From the NCBI RefSeq assembly GCF_030269515.1, contig NZ_BSTM01000002.1:186001-250000 (forward strand): DNA of 64,000 bases, read 5' to 3'. Every line of letters begins with the position of its first letter. Position 1 is the first letter of the stretch. Source of the DNA: Actinomadura sp. NBRC 104412. Its GTDB lineage: Bacteria > Actinomycetota > Actinomycetes > Streptosporangiales > Streptosporangiaceae. The notes below the pieces were generated by a model that worked only from the letters and a program-made list of their open reading frames with translations, did no database searches and was not told the DNA's origin. Shown here piece after piece: positions 37,532 through 45,992 of this stretch. The position numbers and the translations under genes are program-made.

Positions 37532-40026
37532 AGGCCGTCGTGATGGCGGGCGGGGAGGGGACGCGGCTGCGTCCGATGACCGCCAACCAGCCCAAGCCCC
37601 TGCTCCCGCTCGTCAACCGGCCGATCATGGAACATGTGCTGCGGCTGCTCAAGCGGCACGGGTTCACCGAGACGGTGGTGACCGTCCAGTTCCTCGCGGC
37701 GCTGATCCGCAACTACTTCGCCGACGGAGAGGAGCTCGGCATGGCGCTCAGCTACGCCACCGAGGAGGTTCCGCTGGGCACGGCGGGCAGCGTGCGCAAC
37801 GCGGCGGAGGCGCTGCGCGACGACCGCTTCCTGGTGATCTCGGGGGACGCGCTCACCGACATCGACCTCACCGACATGGTGCGGTTCCACGAGGAGAACG
37901 GCGCGCTGGTCACGATCGGGCTCAAGCGGGTGCCCAACCCCCTGGAGTTCGGGATCATCATCGTCGACGAGCGGGGCCGCATCCGGCGCTTCCTGGAGAA
38001 GCCCACCTGGGGGCAGGTGTTCTCGGACACCGTCAACACCGGCATCTACGTCATGGAGCCGGAGGTGCTCGGCCGCGTCGCCGAGGGCACGCCGGTGGAC
38101 TGGTCCGGCGACGTGTTCCCCGGCCTGCTGGCCGAGGGCGCCCCGCTGTACGGGTACGTCGCCGACTGCTACTGGGAGGACGTCGGCACCCACGCCAGCT
38201 ACATGAAGGCGCAGGCCGACCTGCTCTCCGGCCTCGTCGACGTCGACCTGCAAGGCTTCGAGCTGTCGCCGGGCGTGTGGGTCGGGGAGGGCGCCGAGGT
38301 CGACGCCGAGGCCGTCCTCAAGGGCCCCCTGTACGTGGGGGACTACGCCAAGGTCGAGCCGGGGGTGGAGCTGCGCGAGTTCACCGTGCTGGGCAGCAAC
38401 GTGGTGGTGAAGGAGGGCGCGTTCCTGCACCGCGCCGTCGTCCACGACAACGTGTTCATCGCGCCGTCCACCAACCTGCGCGGCTGCGTGATCGGCAAGA
38501 ACACCGACATCATGACCGGCGCGCGGGTCGAGGAGGGCGCGGTCGTCGGCGACGAGTGCGTGATCGAGGCCGAGGCGTACGTGTCCAGCCAGGTCAAGGT
38601 GTACCCGTTCAAGACCATCGAGGCCGGCGCGGTGGTCAACACCAGCGTGATCTGGGAGTCGCGGGGGCAGCGCACCCTGTTCGGGCCGCGCGGGGTGTCC
38701 GGGCTGATCAACGTGGAGATCACCCCGGAGCTGGCGGTCCGGCTGGCCAGCGCGTACGCCACCACGCTGCGCAAGGGCGCCGCCGTGGTGACCGGCTGCG
38801 ACGCCTCGCGCGCCGCCCGCACCCTCAAGCGCGCGATGATCAGCGCGCTGACCTCCACCGCGATCGACGTTCAGGACCTGGAGGCGTGCGCGCTGCCGAT
38901 GGCCAGGTTCGAGACGGCGCGGGAGGACTGCGTCGGCGGCGTCTACATCCGTACCACGCCCGGCGACTCGCAGAGCGTCGACATCATGTTCCTGGACGCC
39001 GGCGGCGCCGACCTGTCCCTGGCGGCGCAGCGCAAGCTGGAGCGGGTGTTCGGGCGGCAGGAGTACCGGCGGGCGTTCCCCGGCGAGATCGCCGAGCTGA
39101 CCTATCCGGCCAGGACCATCGAGACCTACACCCGCGACCTGCTGCGCCGGGTCGACATGAGCGGGGTCCGCGAGGCCGGGCTGAAGATCGTGCTGGACTG
39201 CGCGGGCGGGACGGCCTCGCTGGTGCTGCCGACGCTGCTGGGCAAGGTCGGGGTGGAGGTGCTCACCCGCAACAACCGGCTGGACGAGGCCAACCCGACC
39301 GAGACGCTGGCCGAGCGGATGCGCGACCTCCAGCGGCTGGGGGAGCTGGTGTCGTCCTCGCGGGCCGCGTTCGGGGTCAGGTTCGACCCGGTCGGGGAGC
39401 GGATCTCGCTGGTGAACGAGAACGGCGAGCTGATCGGCGACGACCGGGCGCTGCTGGTGATGCTGGACCTGGTCGCGGCCGAGCGGCGCGGCGGCCGGGT
39501 CGCGCTGCCGGTGACCACGACCCGGGTCGCCGAGCAGGTCTGCCGGTTCCACGGGGTGCAGGTGGAGTGGACCTCCACGTCCCAGAGCGTGCTCACCAAG
39601 GCGGCCGCCCGCCCGGACGTCGTGTTCGCGGGCGACGGCCGGGGCGGCTTCCTGATGCCGGAGTTCGGCGCGACCGTGGACGGGATCGCCGCGTTCGTCC
39701 GCCTGGTCGGCCTGGTCGCCAGGACCCGGCTGACGCTCTCGCAGATCGACCGCCGCATCCCCGAGGCGCACCTGCTGCGGCGCTCGGTCCCGACGGCGTG
39801 GGCGGCCAAGGGCGGCGTGATGCGCCACGTGGTGGAGGCGGCGGGCGGCCGGGCCATCGACACCACCGACGGCGTGCGGGTGACGGAGGGCGACGGGCGC
39901 TGGGTGCTCGTCCTGCCCGACCCGTCGGAGGCCGTCACCCACCTGTGGGCCGAGGGACCGGACGACGACGCCGCGCAGGAGGTCCTGGAGGAGTGGGCCG
40001 CGGTCGTCGAGCGCGCCGGCTCCTAG
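37528..40026 (+). CDS. Mannose-1-phosphate guanylyltransferase fused to a degenerate phosphomannomutase domain
   Basis: 832 residues in three parts. Residues 1-235 are a nucleotidyltransferase (VVMAGGEGTRLRP signature at 4-16, then PKPLLPLVNRPIMEH). Residues about 250-375 are left-handed beta-helix hexapeptide repeats. Residues 385-832 are a phosphohexomutase-type fold. In the mutase part the catalytic Ser loop (TASHNP in true mutases) reads IRTTPGDSQS. The Mg2+ loop (DGDxDR) reads DPVGERISLVNENG. The mutase half is therefore probably inactive and structural or regulatory. The start overlaps the previous stop. Expected role: GDP-mannose supply for cell-envelope glycans. Confidence 0.88.
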   Translation: MKAVVMAGGEGTRLRPMTANQPKPLLPLVNRPIMEHVLRLLKRHGFTETVVTVQFLAALIRNYFADGEELGMALSYATEEVPLGTAGSVRNAAEALRDDRFLVISGDALTDIDLTDMVRFHEENGALVTIGLKRVPNPLEFGIIIVDERGRIRRFLEKPTWGQVFSDTVNTGIYVMEPEVLGRVAEGTPVDWSGDVFPGLLAEGAPLYGYVADCYWEDVGTHASYMKAQADLLSGLVDVDLQGFELSPGVWVGEGAEVDAEAVLKGPLYVGDYAKVEPGVELREFTVLGSNVVVKEGAFLHRAVVHDNVFIAPSTNLRGCVIGKNTDIMTGARVEEGAVVGDECVIEAEAYVSSQVKVYPFKTIEAGAVVNTSVIWESRGQRTLFGPRGVSGLINVEITPELAVRLASAYATTLRKGAAVVTGCDASRAARTLKRAMISALTSTAIDVQDLEACALPMARFETAREDCVGGVYIRTTPGDSQSVDIMFLDAGGADLSLAAQRKLERVFGRQEYRRAFPGEIAELTYPARTIETYTRDLLRRVDMSGVREAGLKIVLDCAGGTASLVLPTLLGKVGVEVLTRNNRLDEANPTETLAERMRDLQRLGELVSSSRAAFGVRFDPVGERISLVNENGELIGDDRALLVMLDLVAAERRGGRVALPVTTTRVAEQVCRFHGVQVEWTSTSQSVLTKAAARPDVVFAGDGRGGFLMPEFGATVDGIAAFVRLVGLVARTRLTLSQIDRRIPEAHLLRRSVPTAWAAKGGVMRHVVEAAGGRAIDTTDGVRVTEGDGRWVLVLPDPSEAVTHLWAEGPDDDAAQEVLEEWAAVVERAGS

Positions 40027-40028
40027 AC

Positions 40029-41381
40029 TCAGCCGTCCCAGGTGTCCTCGGGCGAAGAACGGGCGAGGCGGGCGAGCGTGCCCAGCGCGTCGGCGAGCAC
40101 GCCGGGCGGGGGCGAGGCCAGGCCGATGCGCACCGCGCCGGGCGTCCGGCCGTCGCCCGCCGGGCCGGGTCCGACCACGAACGCGGCGCCCGGCGTGACC
40201 GCGATCCCGTGCCGGGCCGCGGCCGCGACGAACGTCTCGGCGCGCCACGGAGCCGGCAGCTCCCACCAGCAGTAATACGAGCACGGCGCGGCACGGACGG
40301 CGTCCTGCGGCAGCCGCGCGGCGGCGATCCGCCGCCTGGCCAGCGCGTCCTCACGCTTGGCCTGCACGATCGCATCGGCGCTGCCGTCGGTGAGCCAGCC
40401 GGTGGCCGCCTCCAGGGCGTACCCGGTGGGCGTCCATGCTCCCGAGCGCAGCGCCGTGGCGACCCGGTCGGCCAGGTGCGGGGGCGGGACGGCGAAGCCG
40501 ATGGTCAGGCCGGGCGACAGGCGCTTGGAGAGGCTGTCGATGAAGATCGTCCGGCCGGGGGCGGTGGCGGCGAGGGGCGGTGGCGCGTCCGCGTGCAGGA
40601 ACGCCCAGGTCGCATCCTCGATCGCGATGAGGCCGAGGTCGTCCAGGACGGCGGCGAGCGCGGCACGGCGTCCCTGCGGCATCGTCGTCCCGTACGGGTT
40701 GTGCAGGGTCGGCTGGACGTACACCGCCTGGAACGGGGCACGACGGTGGGCCTCGGCGAGCGCTTCGGGCCGGAGCCCGTCCCGGTCGGTGGCCACGGGG
40801 ACGAGCGTGACCCCCAGGCGGGCCGCGATCGCCTTCACGACCGGATAGGTGACCTCCTCCACGGCGAGGCGGCCCCCCGTGGGCACGAGCGCGGACACCG
40901 CCCCAGCGATGGCCTGGCGGCCGTTCCCGGAGAACAGGACGCGTTCGGGGTCGACACGTCCCGGCAGGAAACCCGCTGCGGCGGAGCGGGCGGCGGGAGT
41001 GCCCGGCGGGCCGACTGGACGCAGCGCCGCCTCCAGAACGTCCGGCCGCAGCAACCGGGCCAACCCTGCGGCGAGTCGCTCCGCCTGCCCGGCCACCACC
41101 GGGTAGTTGAGTTCCAGATCCACCCTGGCCGTGGACGGCTCGACCAGAGCGGGACCTGAGGGCGCGGGGGCGGCGGCGCGGACGAACGTCCCCCGCCCCA
41201 CCTCGCCGACCACCAGACCACGCCTGGCCAGCTCCCCGTAGACCCTGGTCGCGGTCGAGTTGGCGATGCCGTGGCGGCGCGCGAAGACCCGTTGCGGAGG
41301 CAGCCGCTGCCCGGGACGCAGCCGTCCCGCCGCGATGTCGGCCGCGACCGCGTCGGCCACCCGCCGAAAGTCGAATTGCAC
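40029..41381 (-). CDS. MocR-family regulator (GntR wHTH plus aminotransferase domain)
   Basis: 450 residues. The N-terminal 1-70 is a GntR winged helix (DAVAADIAAGRLRPGQRLPPQRVFARRHGIANSTATRVYGELARRGLV). The rest is a fold-type I PLP domain with the Schiff-base Lys in IDSLSKRLSPGL. GTG 41381 fits a leaderless transcript, because a TAGATT -10 element ends 7 nt upstream; longer frames back to 41471 would read through the promoter. It is divergent from a LysE exporter gene that it probably controls. The two genes share two direct-repeat operators. Confidence 0.88.
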   Translation of the reverse strand: MQFDFRRVADAVAADIAAGRLRPGQRLPPQRVFARRHGIANSTATRVYGELARRGLVVGEVGRGTFVRAAAPAPSGPALVEPSTARVDLELNYPVVAGQAERLAAGLARLLRPDVLEAALRPVGPPGTPAARSAAAGFLPGRVDPERVLFSGNGRQAIAGAVSALVPTGGRLAVEEVTYPVVKAIAARLGVTLVPVATDRDGLRPEALAEAHRRAPFQAVYVQPTLHNPYGTTMPQGRRAALAAVLDDLGLIAIEDATWAFLHADAPPPLAATAPGRTIFIDSLSKRLSPGLTIGFAVPPPHLADRVATALRSGAWTPTGYALEAATGWLTDGSADAIVQAKREDALARRRIAAARLPQDAVRAAPCSYYCWWELPAPWRAETFVAAAARHGIAVTPGAAFVVGPGPAGDGRTPGAVRIGLASPPPGVLADALGTLARLARSSPEDTWDG

Positions 41382-41428
41382 CGAGAACAATCTACCCCAT
41401 TGCACCGAGAAGTCACACCGCCTAACGT
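41375..41428. promoter_or_regulatory. Divergent MocR/LysE promoters with two direct-repeat operators
   Basis: ATTGCACCGAGAA occurs twice, at 41375-41387 and 41399-41411, 24 nt apart. Leftward promoter: TGTGAC (41412-41417), 17 nt, TAGATT (41389-41394), with one repeat in its spacer and the other over the MocR start. Rightward promoter: TTGCAC (41400-41405, inside the second repeat), 17 nt, TAACGT (41423-41428). MocR regulators typically bind direct repeats, so these are strong operator candidates. Confidence 0.7.
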
Positions 41429-41470
41429 GGACGCCGGAAGGGGCGGGAAACATCGACCACGGGGGGTCCA

Positions 41471-42124
41471 TTGGTCTCCACGACCGCGCTGGCCGGGATC
41501 GCCCTCGTCGGGCTGGGGCTCGTCCTCACACCGGGACCCAACATGATCTATCTGGTGTCCCGGTCGGTGACCCAGGGCCGCACGGCGGGCCTGATCTCCC
41601 TCGGCGGGGTGGCGGCCGGCTTCCTGGTGTACGTGGCCGCCGCGGCCGCCGGACTGACCGCGATCTTCGCGCTGGTGCCCGCCGTCTACACGGTGATCAA
41701 GCTGGCCGGGGCCGGCTACCTGCTCTGGCTGGCCTGGCAGGCGTTGCGCCCCGGCGGGAGCTCGGGGTTCGCGCCCCGCGACCTGCCCGCCGACCCGCCG
41801 CGCCGGCTGTTCACGATGGGACTGGTCACCAACCTGCTCAACCCCAAGATCGCCGTGTTGTACGTCTCGCTGCTGCCCCAGTTCACCGACCCCGACCGCG
41901 GCAGCGTCGCCGTCCAGAGCCTGCTGCTCGGCCTCACCCAGATCAGCGTGGCGATCACGGTCAACGGCCTCATCGTCCTCGGCGCGGGCTCGATCGCGGC
42001 GTTCCTGGCCCGGCGGCCGATGTGGCAGCGTGTCCAGCGATACCTGATGGGATCGGTCCTGGCGGGGATGGCGCTGCATCTGGGGCTCGACCGTTCGCGC
42101 GCCGCGGCCACGGCGGGTCCGTGA
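41471..42124 (+). CDS. LysE/RhtB-family amino-acid exporter
   Basis: 217 residues with six hydrophobic segments. The family N-terminus is clear (GLGLVLTPGPNMIYLVSRSVTQGRTAGL), as is the central LKLAGAGYLLWLA-type block and FTMGLVTNLLNPK. Members export amino acids and related compounds. The start is TTG 41471 with GGGGGG upstream; no ATG or GTG is better placed. It is divergent from, and probably controlled by, the MocR regulator, which suggests that the inducer is an amino acid or a PLP adduct. Confidence 0.87.
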   Translation: MVSTTALAGIALVGLGLVLTPGPNMIYLVSRSVTQGRTAGLISLGGVAAGFLVYVAAAAAGLTAIFALVPAVYTVIKLAGAGYLLWLAWQALRPGGSSGFAPRDLPADPPRRLFTMGLVTNLLNPKIAVLYVSLLPQFTDPDRGSVAVQSLLLGLTQISVAITVNGLIVLGAGSIAAFLARRPMWQRVQRYLMGSVLAGMALHLGLDRSRAAATAGP

Positions 42125-42443
42125 TCCGAGTAGGCTGCTTCCTTTACGGGGTTACGCGCGGCGCCGCCGGGCGGGGATGGGACCCGCGTGCGCGCGGCGT
42201 CGTAGACCTGCGATCATTGACGGCGGTAGCTTGGGGGCAGCCGGGCGCGTCGTTTCAGTTGACCCCTCGGGCCCGACCCGCGTAAGTTGCGGCAACCGTC
42301 GTGTTGGCAGGCGGCGGGTCGGACCGTGGTCGGGGGACGGTCCCCGGCGTGGGTTGGTTACAGGATGCGCGTGGCGCAGGACGGGCTCCGCGGCAGCGGG
42401 GAACGTCCGGTGGCACGCCGATGGTAGGAGGCCGAGCCGATCG
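42125..42443 (+). promoter_or_regulatory. 319-bp leader of garA with a predicted promoter
   Basis: No gene is seen in it. TTGACC (42259-42264), 18 nt, TAAGTT (42283-42288) is a reasonable housekeeping promoter. This leaves a leader of about 150 nt before garA. Confidence 0.45.
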
Positions 42444-42977
42444 ATGCCGAGCGTCTACTGCACGCAGTGCGGTCACGCCAACCCGGATGATGCCCGCTTC
42501 TGCTCCAACTGCGGCACCCCGCTGACGCGGGGCGCCCCCGCGCCCACCCCCTACCGGGAGTCGCCCGGCGAGTCCACCTCGACCATCTCCATCGGCGGCC
42601 TGGAGGCCCTGGACGTCGACCAGGGCGAGGAGGTCGGCGCCGACCAGGTCGCCGTCGAGGCGCTGCCCCCCGGCACCGCCCTCCTGGTGGTCAAGCGCGG
42701 CCCCAACGCCGGCAGCCGCTTCCTGCTCGACCGCGACCGGGTCTCGGTCGGCCGGCACCCCGAAAGCCACATCTTCCTCGACGACGTCACCGTCTCCCGC
42801 CACCACGCGGAGTTCGCCCGCGAGGGCGGCGGTTTCTCCGTCCGCGACGTGGGCAGCCTCAACGGCACCTACGTCAACCGCCAGCGCATCGACCAGGCCG
42901 GCCTGTCCGGCGGCGACGAGGTGCAGATCGGCAAGTTCCGCCTGGTCTTCCTGACCAACCCGCAGCACCATCACTAG
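42444..42977 (+). CDS. garA: GarA/OdhI-like FHA protein with N-terminal zinc ribbon
   Basis: 177 residues. A zinc ribbon (Cys6, Cys9, Cys20, Cys23; CTQCGHANPDDARFCSNCG) is followed by a Ser/Thr-rich segment (ESTSTISIGG, near 52-61) and a C-terminal FHA domain (about 80-175: GRHPESHIFLDDVTVSRHHAEF, VRDVGSLNGTYVN). GarA/OdhI binds and inhibits alpha-ketoglutarate dehydrogenase and related enzymes; phosphorylation of its N-terminal Thr switches this off. Whether the Ser/Thr segment here plays that role is inference. AGGAGG precedes the ATG. It is followed by the 28-residue repeat ORF and ftsR. Confidence 0.82.
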   Translation: MPSVYCTQCGHANPDDARFCSNCGTPLTRGAPAPTPYRESPGESTSTISIGGLEALDVDQGEEVGADQVAVEALPPGTALLVVKRGPNAGSRFLLDRDRVSVGRHPESHIFLDDVTVSRHHAEFAREGGGFSVRDVGSLNGTYVNRQRIDQAGLSGGDEVQIGKFRLVFLTNPQHHH

Positions 42978-43059
42978 CCGCCGCGCAAGGTCACCAAACG
43001 CGCCAGGCCAAACGGCGCGCCACGAAAGCGCAGGCCACGGGGACGCAGCGAGGGGAGGC

Positions 43060-43285
43060 ATCATGACCGAGCGCAGCGAGGGCGTGATGTCTCCTGTTGT
43101 TGCCGGGGGGTCTGGGGGGTCGCCCCCCCAGATGGGGCGGAGCATCATGACCGGGCGCAGCGAGGGCGTGATGTCTCCTGTTGTTGCCGGGGGGTCTGGG
43201 GGGTCGCCCCCCCAGATGGGGCGGAGCATCATGACCGGGCGCAGCGAGAGCGTGGTGTCGCCTGTTCTTGCTGGTGGATCGTCCC
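43060..43285. repeat. 84-bp tandem repeat between garA and ftsR
   Basis: Three units start at the ATGs of 43063, 43147 and 43231. The first two are almost identical and the third is shortened and diverged. Each complete unit carries a hairpin (CTGGGGGG TCG CCCCCCCAG) with the same GGGGGG-TCG-CCCCCC core as the 46-kb repeats. It is not a CRISPR: there are no variable spacers. Confidence 0.9.
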
Positions 43286-43341
43286 CTCAGATGGGGCGGG
43301 GGATCGCAGCCCGTTCCCTCGGATGGGCGGGGCGGTCATGA
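43063..43341 (+). CDS. Small ORF of 28-residue repeats, coupled to ftsR
   Basis: An open frame of 92 residues. The ATG at 43063 follows GAGGGGAGG. The 84-bp units encode repeats beginning MTGRSEGVMSPVVAGGS. The stop (43339-43341) overlaps the ftsR ATG as ATGA. Nothing resembles a known domain. It may be a real translated leader that controls ftsR through coupling and its hairpins, or it may be an accident of a repeat insertion whose length is a multiple of three. Confidence 0.4.
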   Translation: MTERSEGVMSPVVAGGSGGSPPQMGRSIMTGRSEGVMSPVVAGGSGGSPPQMGRSIMTGRSESVVSPVLAGGSSPQMGRGIAARSLGWAGRS

Positions 43342-44081
43342 GCGCGCGGGCGGCAGCGGCCCTGATGACCATCGGGGATGTCCTGGCACTGCTCAAGGGC
43401 GACTTCCCGGACATCACCATCTCCAAGATCCGGTTCCTGGAGTCCGAGGGCCTGATCGAACCGCAGCGCAGCCCGTCCGGCTACCGCAAGTTCAGCGACG
43501 CCGACGTGGACCGGCTCCGTTACATCCTCACCTGCCAGCGCGACCACTACCTGCCACTGCGGGTCATCCGGCAGCGTTTGCAGGCCCTCGACCGGGGCGA
43601 GCCCGTCCCGCCGCCCGGCGCGCGGCCCGCGTCCCAGAACGGGAACGGGACCCGGCGCCCGCGCACGCTGGTGGCGGCCGACACGACCGCCGAGGAGCCC
43701 GCCCCGGTCCGGCTCACCCGCCGCCAGTTGCTGGACGGCGCGGGCATCGACGCCGAGCTGCTCGCCAGTCTGGAGGAGTACGGCCTGGTGCGCCGCACGG
43801 GCGGGAACAACGGCCACTACGAGGGCGAGGCCCTCACCGTGGCGCGTACCGCCGCCGCGCTGGGCGAGTTCGGCTTCGAGGTCCGGCACCTGCGCGCGCT
43901 GAAGGCCGCCGCCGACCGGCAGGTCGGGATGATCGACCAGGTCGTGGCGCCGCAGTTGCGCCGCCGTAGCCCCGGCGCGCACGAGGAGGCCGCGCGGACC
44001 GCGAGGGAGATCGCCGCGCTGGCCGTGCGGCTCCACGCCGCCCTGGTCTCCGCCGGGCTGCGGGAAAGCCTCGACCCCTGA
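43338..44081 (+). CDS. ftsR: MerR-family regulator, FtsR-like
   Basis: 247 residues. The N-terminal winged helix-turn-helix is TIGDVLALLKGDFPDITISKIRFLESEGLIEPQRSPSGYRKFS (about 10-55), with RYILTCQRDHYLPLRVIRQRL after it. A second, effector-like region has GHYEGEALTVARTAAALGEFGFEVRHLRAL. It matches the Rv1828/FtsR type that activates ftsZ in Corynebacterium. The position between garA and bfn is conserved in actinomycetes. The ATG at 43338 overlaps the stop of the repeat ORF. Confidence 0.85.
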   Translation: MSARAAAALMTIGDVLALLKGDFPDITISKIRFLESEGLIEPQRSPSGYRKFSDADVDRLRYILTCQRDHYLPLRVIRQRLQALDRGEPVPPPGARPASQNGNGTRRPRTLVAADTTAEEPAPVRLTRRQLLDGAGIDAELLASLEEYGLVRRTGGNNGHYEGEALTVARTAAALGEFGFEVRHLRALKAAADRQVGMIDQVVAPQLRRRSPGAHEEAARTAREIAALAVRLHAALVSAGLRESLDP

Positions 44082-44235
44082 TGTCGGGGTCCGGAAGGTA
44101 TTTCAAGGACGGTCGCCTCGACGTGTGGTCCGACCCTGGGTGTACGTTGGCTACAGGGTTCGGTCAGGGCCGCAAGGGTTGGATCAAAGGTCCGGGCACG
44201 GTGATCGAGACAGCGAGGACCAGCAGGGAGCCGCA

Positions 44236-44706
44236 GTGAAGCAGATGGAGGTCGTCGGCGTCCGGGTCGAGATGCCCTCCAATCAGCCGATCGTCCTGTT
44301 GAAGGAGACGGAGGGTGACCGTTACCTCCCGATCTGGATCGGGGCGGTCGAGGCGACCGCGATCGCCTTCGCCCAGCAGGGGGTGCTGCCGGCCCGCCCG
44401 CTCACCCACGACCTGTTCAGGGACGTGCTGGAGGCGCTGAGCGTCCAACTGCGCACCGTCAACATCACGGCGCTGCGCGAGGGCATCTTCTACGCAGACC
44501 TGATCTTCTCCAACGGCGTGGAGGTGAGCGCCCGCCCGTCCGACTCGATCGCGCTGGCGCTGCGCACCGGCGCCACCATCTTCGCGAGCGAGGACGTGCT
44601 GGAGGAGGCCGGGGTCGCGATTCCGGACGAGCAGGAGGACGAGGTCGAGAAGTTCCGGGAGTTCCTGGACACGATCTCCCCGGAGGACTTCGGCCGCGCC
44701 GGCTGA
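44236..44706 (+). CDS. Bifunctional nuclease-family protein (DUF151)
   Basis: 156 residues. It begins with a V-K-Q-MEVVGVRVEMPSNQPIVLL stretch that matches the usual DUF151 N-terminus. ARPLTHDLFRDVLEAL and VSARPSDSIALALRTGATIFASEDVLEEAG are the remaining conserved blocks. Plant and mycobacterial relatives have DNase/RNase activity; the role here is unproved. GTG 44236 has GGGAG five bases upstream. It is the Rv1829 equivalent, between two MerR regulators. Confidence 0.9.
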   Translation: MKQMEVVGVRVEMPSNQPIVLLKETEGDRYLPIWIGAVEATAIAFAQQGVLPARPLTHDLFRDVLEALSVQLRTVNITALREGIFYADLIFSNGVEVSARPSDSIALALRTGATIFASEDVLEEAGVAIPDEQEDEVEKFREFLDTISPEDFGRAG

Positions 44707-44888
44707 GGCCGTCTCCACCCCCCGGCACTCGAATCGGGCCGACCGAATCGGTCAATCCGGTACTCTAGGTCGAGAACGGCAAGAGTTGCGCCGCGTGATC
44801 GGGGGTACGGGTCCAAGTGGCGGGTAGGCGCGCAGTTTGCCCACGTGAAGCCGGTTCATCCGGGCATGCGACGCGCCGACCGTGAACG

Positions 44889-44917
44889 TTGACCCGACCC
44901 TGACCGGCACCTACCGT
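44889..44917 (+). promoter_or_regulatory. Predicted promoter of the second merR gene
   Basis: TTGACC (44889-44894), 17 nt, TACCGT (44912-44917). An inverted repeat of two 7-bp arms, TCGTCAA (44943-44949) and TTGACGA (44956-44962), lies downstream in the leader and could be an autoregulatory operator. Confidence 0.55.
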
Positions 44918-44995
44918 GCTGGTGGAACACCCGTGGACTCGTTCGTCAAACCCCCTTGACGAGGCACCGCGGGCTGATAGAAGCCGGAGGTCCGC

Positions 44996-45601
44996 GTGGC
45001 GGTGAGCAGCGGCGAGGGCAAGGCGACCCCCGATAGGCACGTGGCGTCTCGGCGCGCCGGAGAGCAGGGCCTGCTCTTCGACACCGAGGTGTCGGCGCCG
45101 CCCGAGGACGTGGGCTACCGCGGCCCGACGGCCTGCGCCGCCGCGGGGATCACCTACCGGCAGCTGGACTACTGGGCCCGTACCAAGCTGGTGGAGCCCA
45201 GCGTGCGCTCCGCCCAGGGCTCGGGCAGCCAGCGCCTCTACAGCTTCCGCGACATCCTGGTGCTCAAGGTCGTGAAGCGGCTGCTCGACACCGGGGTCTC
45301 GCTCCAGCAGATCCGTACCGCGGTGACGCACCTGCGCGACCGAGGCGTCCGCGACCTCGCTCAGATCACCCTCATGAGCGACGGCGTGAGCGTCTACGAG
45401 TGCACCTCGCCCGACGAGGTGGTCGACCTCCTCCAAGGCGGCCAGGGCGTCTTCGGCATAGCCCTGGGCCGGGTCTGGCAGGAGGTGGAGGGCAGCCTCG
45501 CCGAACTCCCCGCCGAACGCGCGGCGAGCGACCTGGACGCACCCGGCGACCACCCCCACGACGAACTGGCCCACCGCCGCCGAGCCAGAAAAACCGGATA
45601 G
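44996..45601 (+). CDS. MerR-family regulator (Rv1830-like)
   Basis: 201 residues. A short unconserved N-terminus (1-40) is followed by a MerR-type HTH beginning GYRGPTACAAAGITYRQLDYWARTKLVEPSVR, then GSGSQRLYSFRDILVLKVVKRLLDTGVSLQQIR (44-105) and a dimerisation helix region (AQITLMSDGVSVYECTSPDEVVDLLQGGQGVFGIALG). GTG 44996 follows GGAGG. In mycobacteria the equivalent regulator influences growth and antibiotic tolerance. The gene is convergent with the LPG-synthase-like gene across a 900-bp repeat region. Confidence 0.88.
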   Translation: MAVSSGEGKATPDRHVASRRAGEQGLLFDTEVSAPPEDVGYRGPTACAAAGITYRQLDYWARTKLVEPSVRSAQGSGSQRLYSFRDILVLKVVKRLLDTGVSLQQIRTAVTHLRDRGVRDLAQITLMSDGVSVYECTSPDEVVDLLQGGQGVFGIALGRVWQEVEGSLAELPAERAASDLDAPGDHPHDELAHRRRARKTG

Positions 45602-45992
45602 CCCCCAAACCCCCGATCGAACGTCCCCCACAAAGCCGCCGGGCACGAACCCGCCCCAAGCGGCAGGGGCGAAACCCCGTCCCCACCGAGGCCACGCCGC
45701 AGCAAGAAACAAGCGAAGGCGCATCGCGCCCCCGGCGTTACGGACCGCCTTCACAAGTAACCCATCCTTTTACAGGGGTGGTCGGGAACGGAGTCCTTGC
45801 CCGAAGCCGAGGCAGAGTGCCTACCCGGAGGCGTGTCCAGGCTGCGGGGCGCGGGGCGGAGCTCCCGCATCGGGGTGTGAGGGCGCCCCCGCGAGGTCAA
45901 AATCAAAACCCCGAAAGGCTAATGCCGCCGGAAACGGGGCAAGGGGCAAAGTCCCAAGGGGGCGAAGCCCCCAACGGGGGCAAGGGGCGAAG
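45602..45992. other. Non-coding lead-in to the hairpin array
   Basis: No convincing gene. The end (45940-45992) consists of short hairpins of the GGGGCGAAGCCCC type, alternating with CAACGGGGGCAA. They grade into the 161-bp repeats. Confidence 0.5.

Noticed and set aside
37504..40284. Leftward frame of over 900 codons opposite the guanylyltransferase
   Set aside because: Antisense shadow; the rightward gene has full-length homology-type motifs.
42177..42443. Longer start for garA at 42177
   Set aside because: It would translate through the predicted promoter. The ATG at 42444 has AGGAGG and starts directly with the zinc ribbon.
43060..43285. CRISPR array (regular repeats)
   Set aside because: The units are directly adjacent, 84 bp long and without variable spacers; no cas genes are near.
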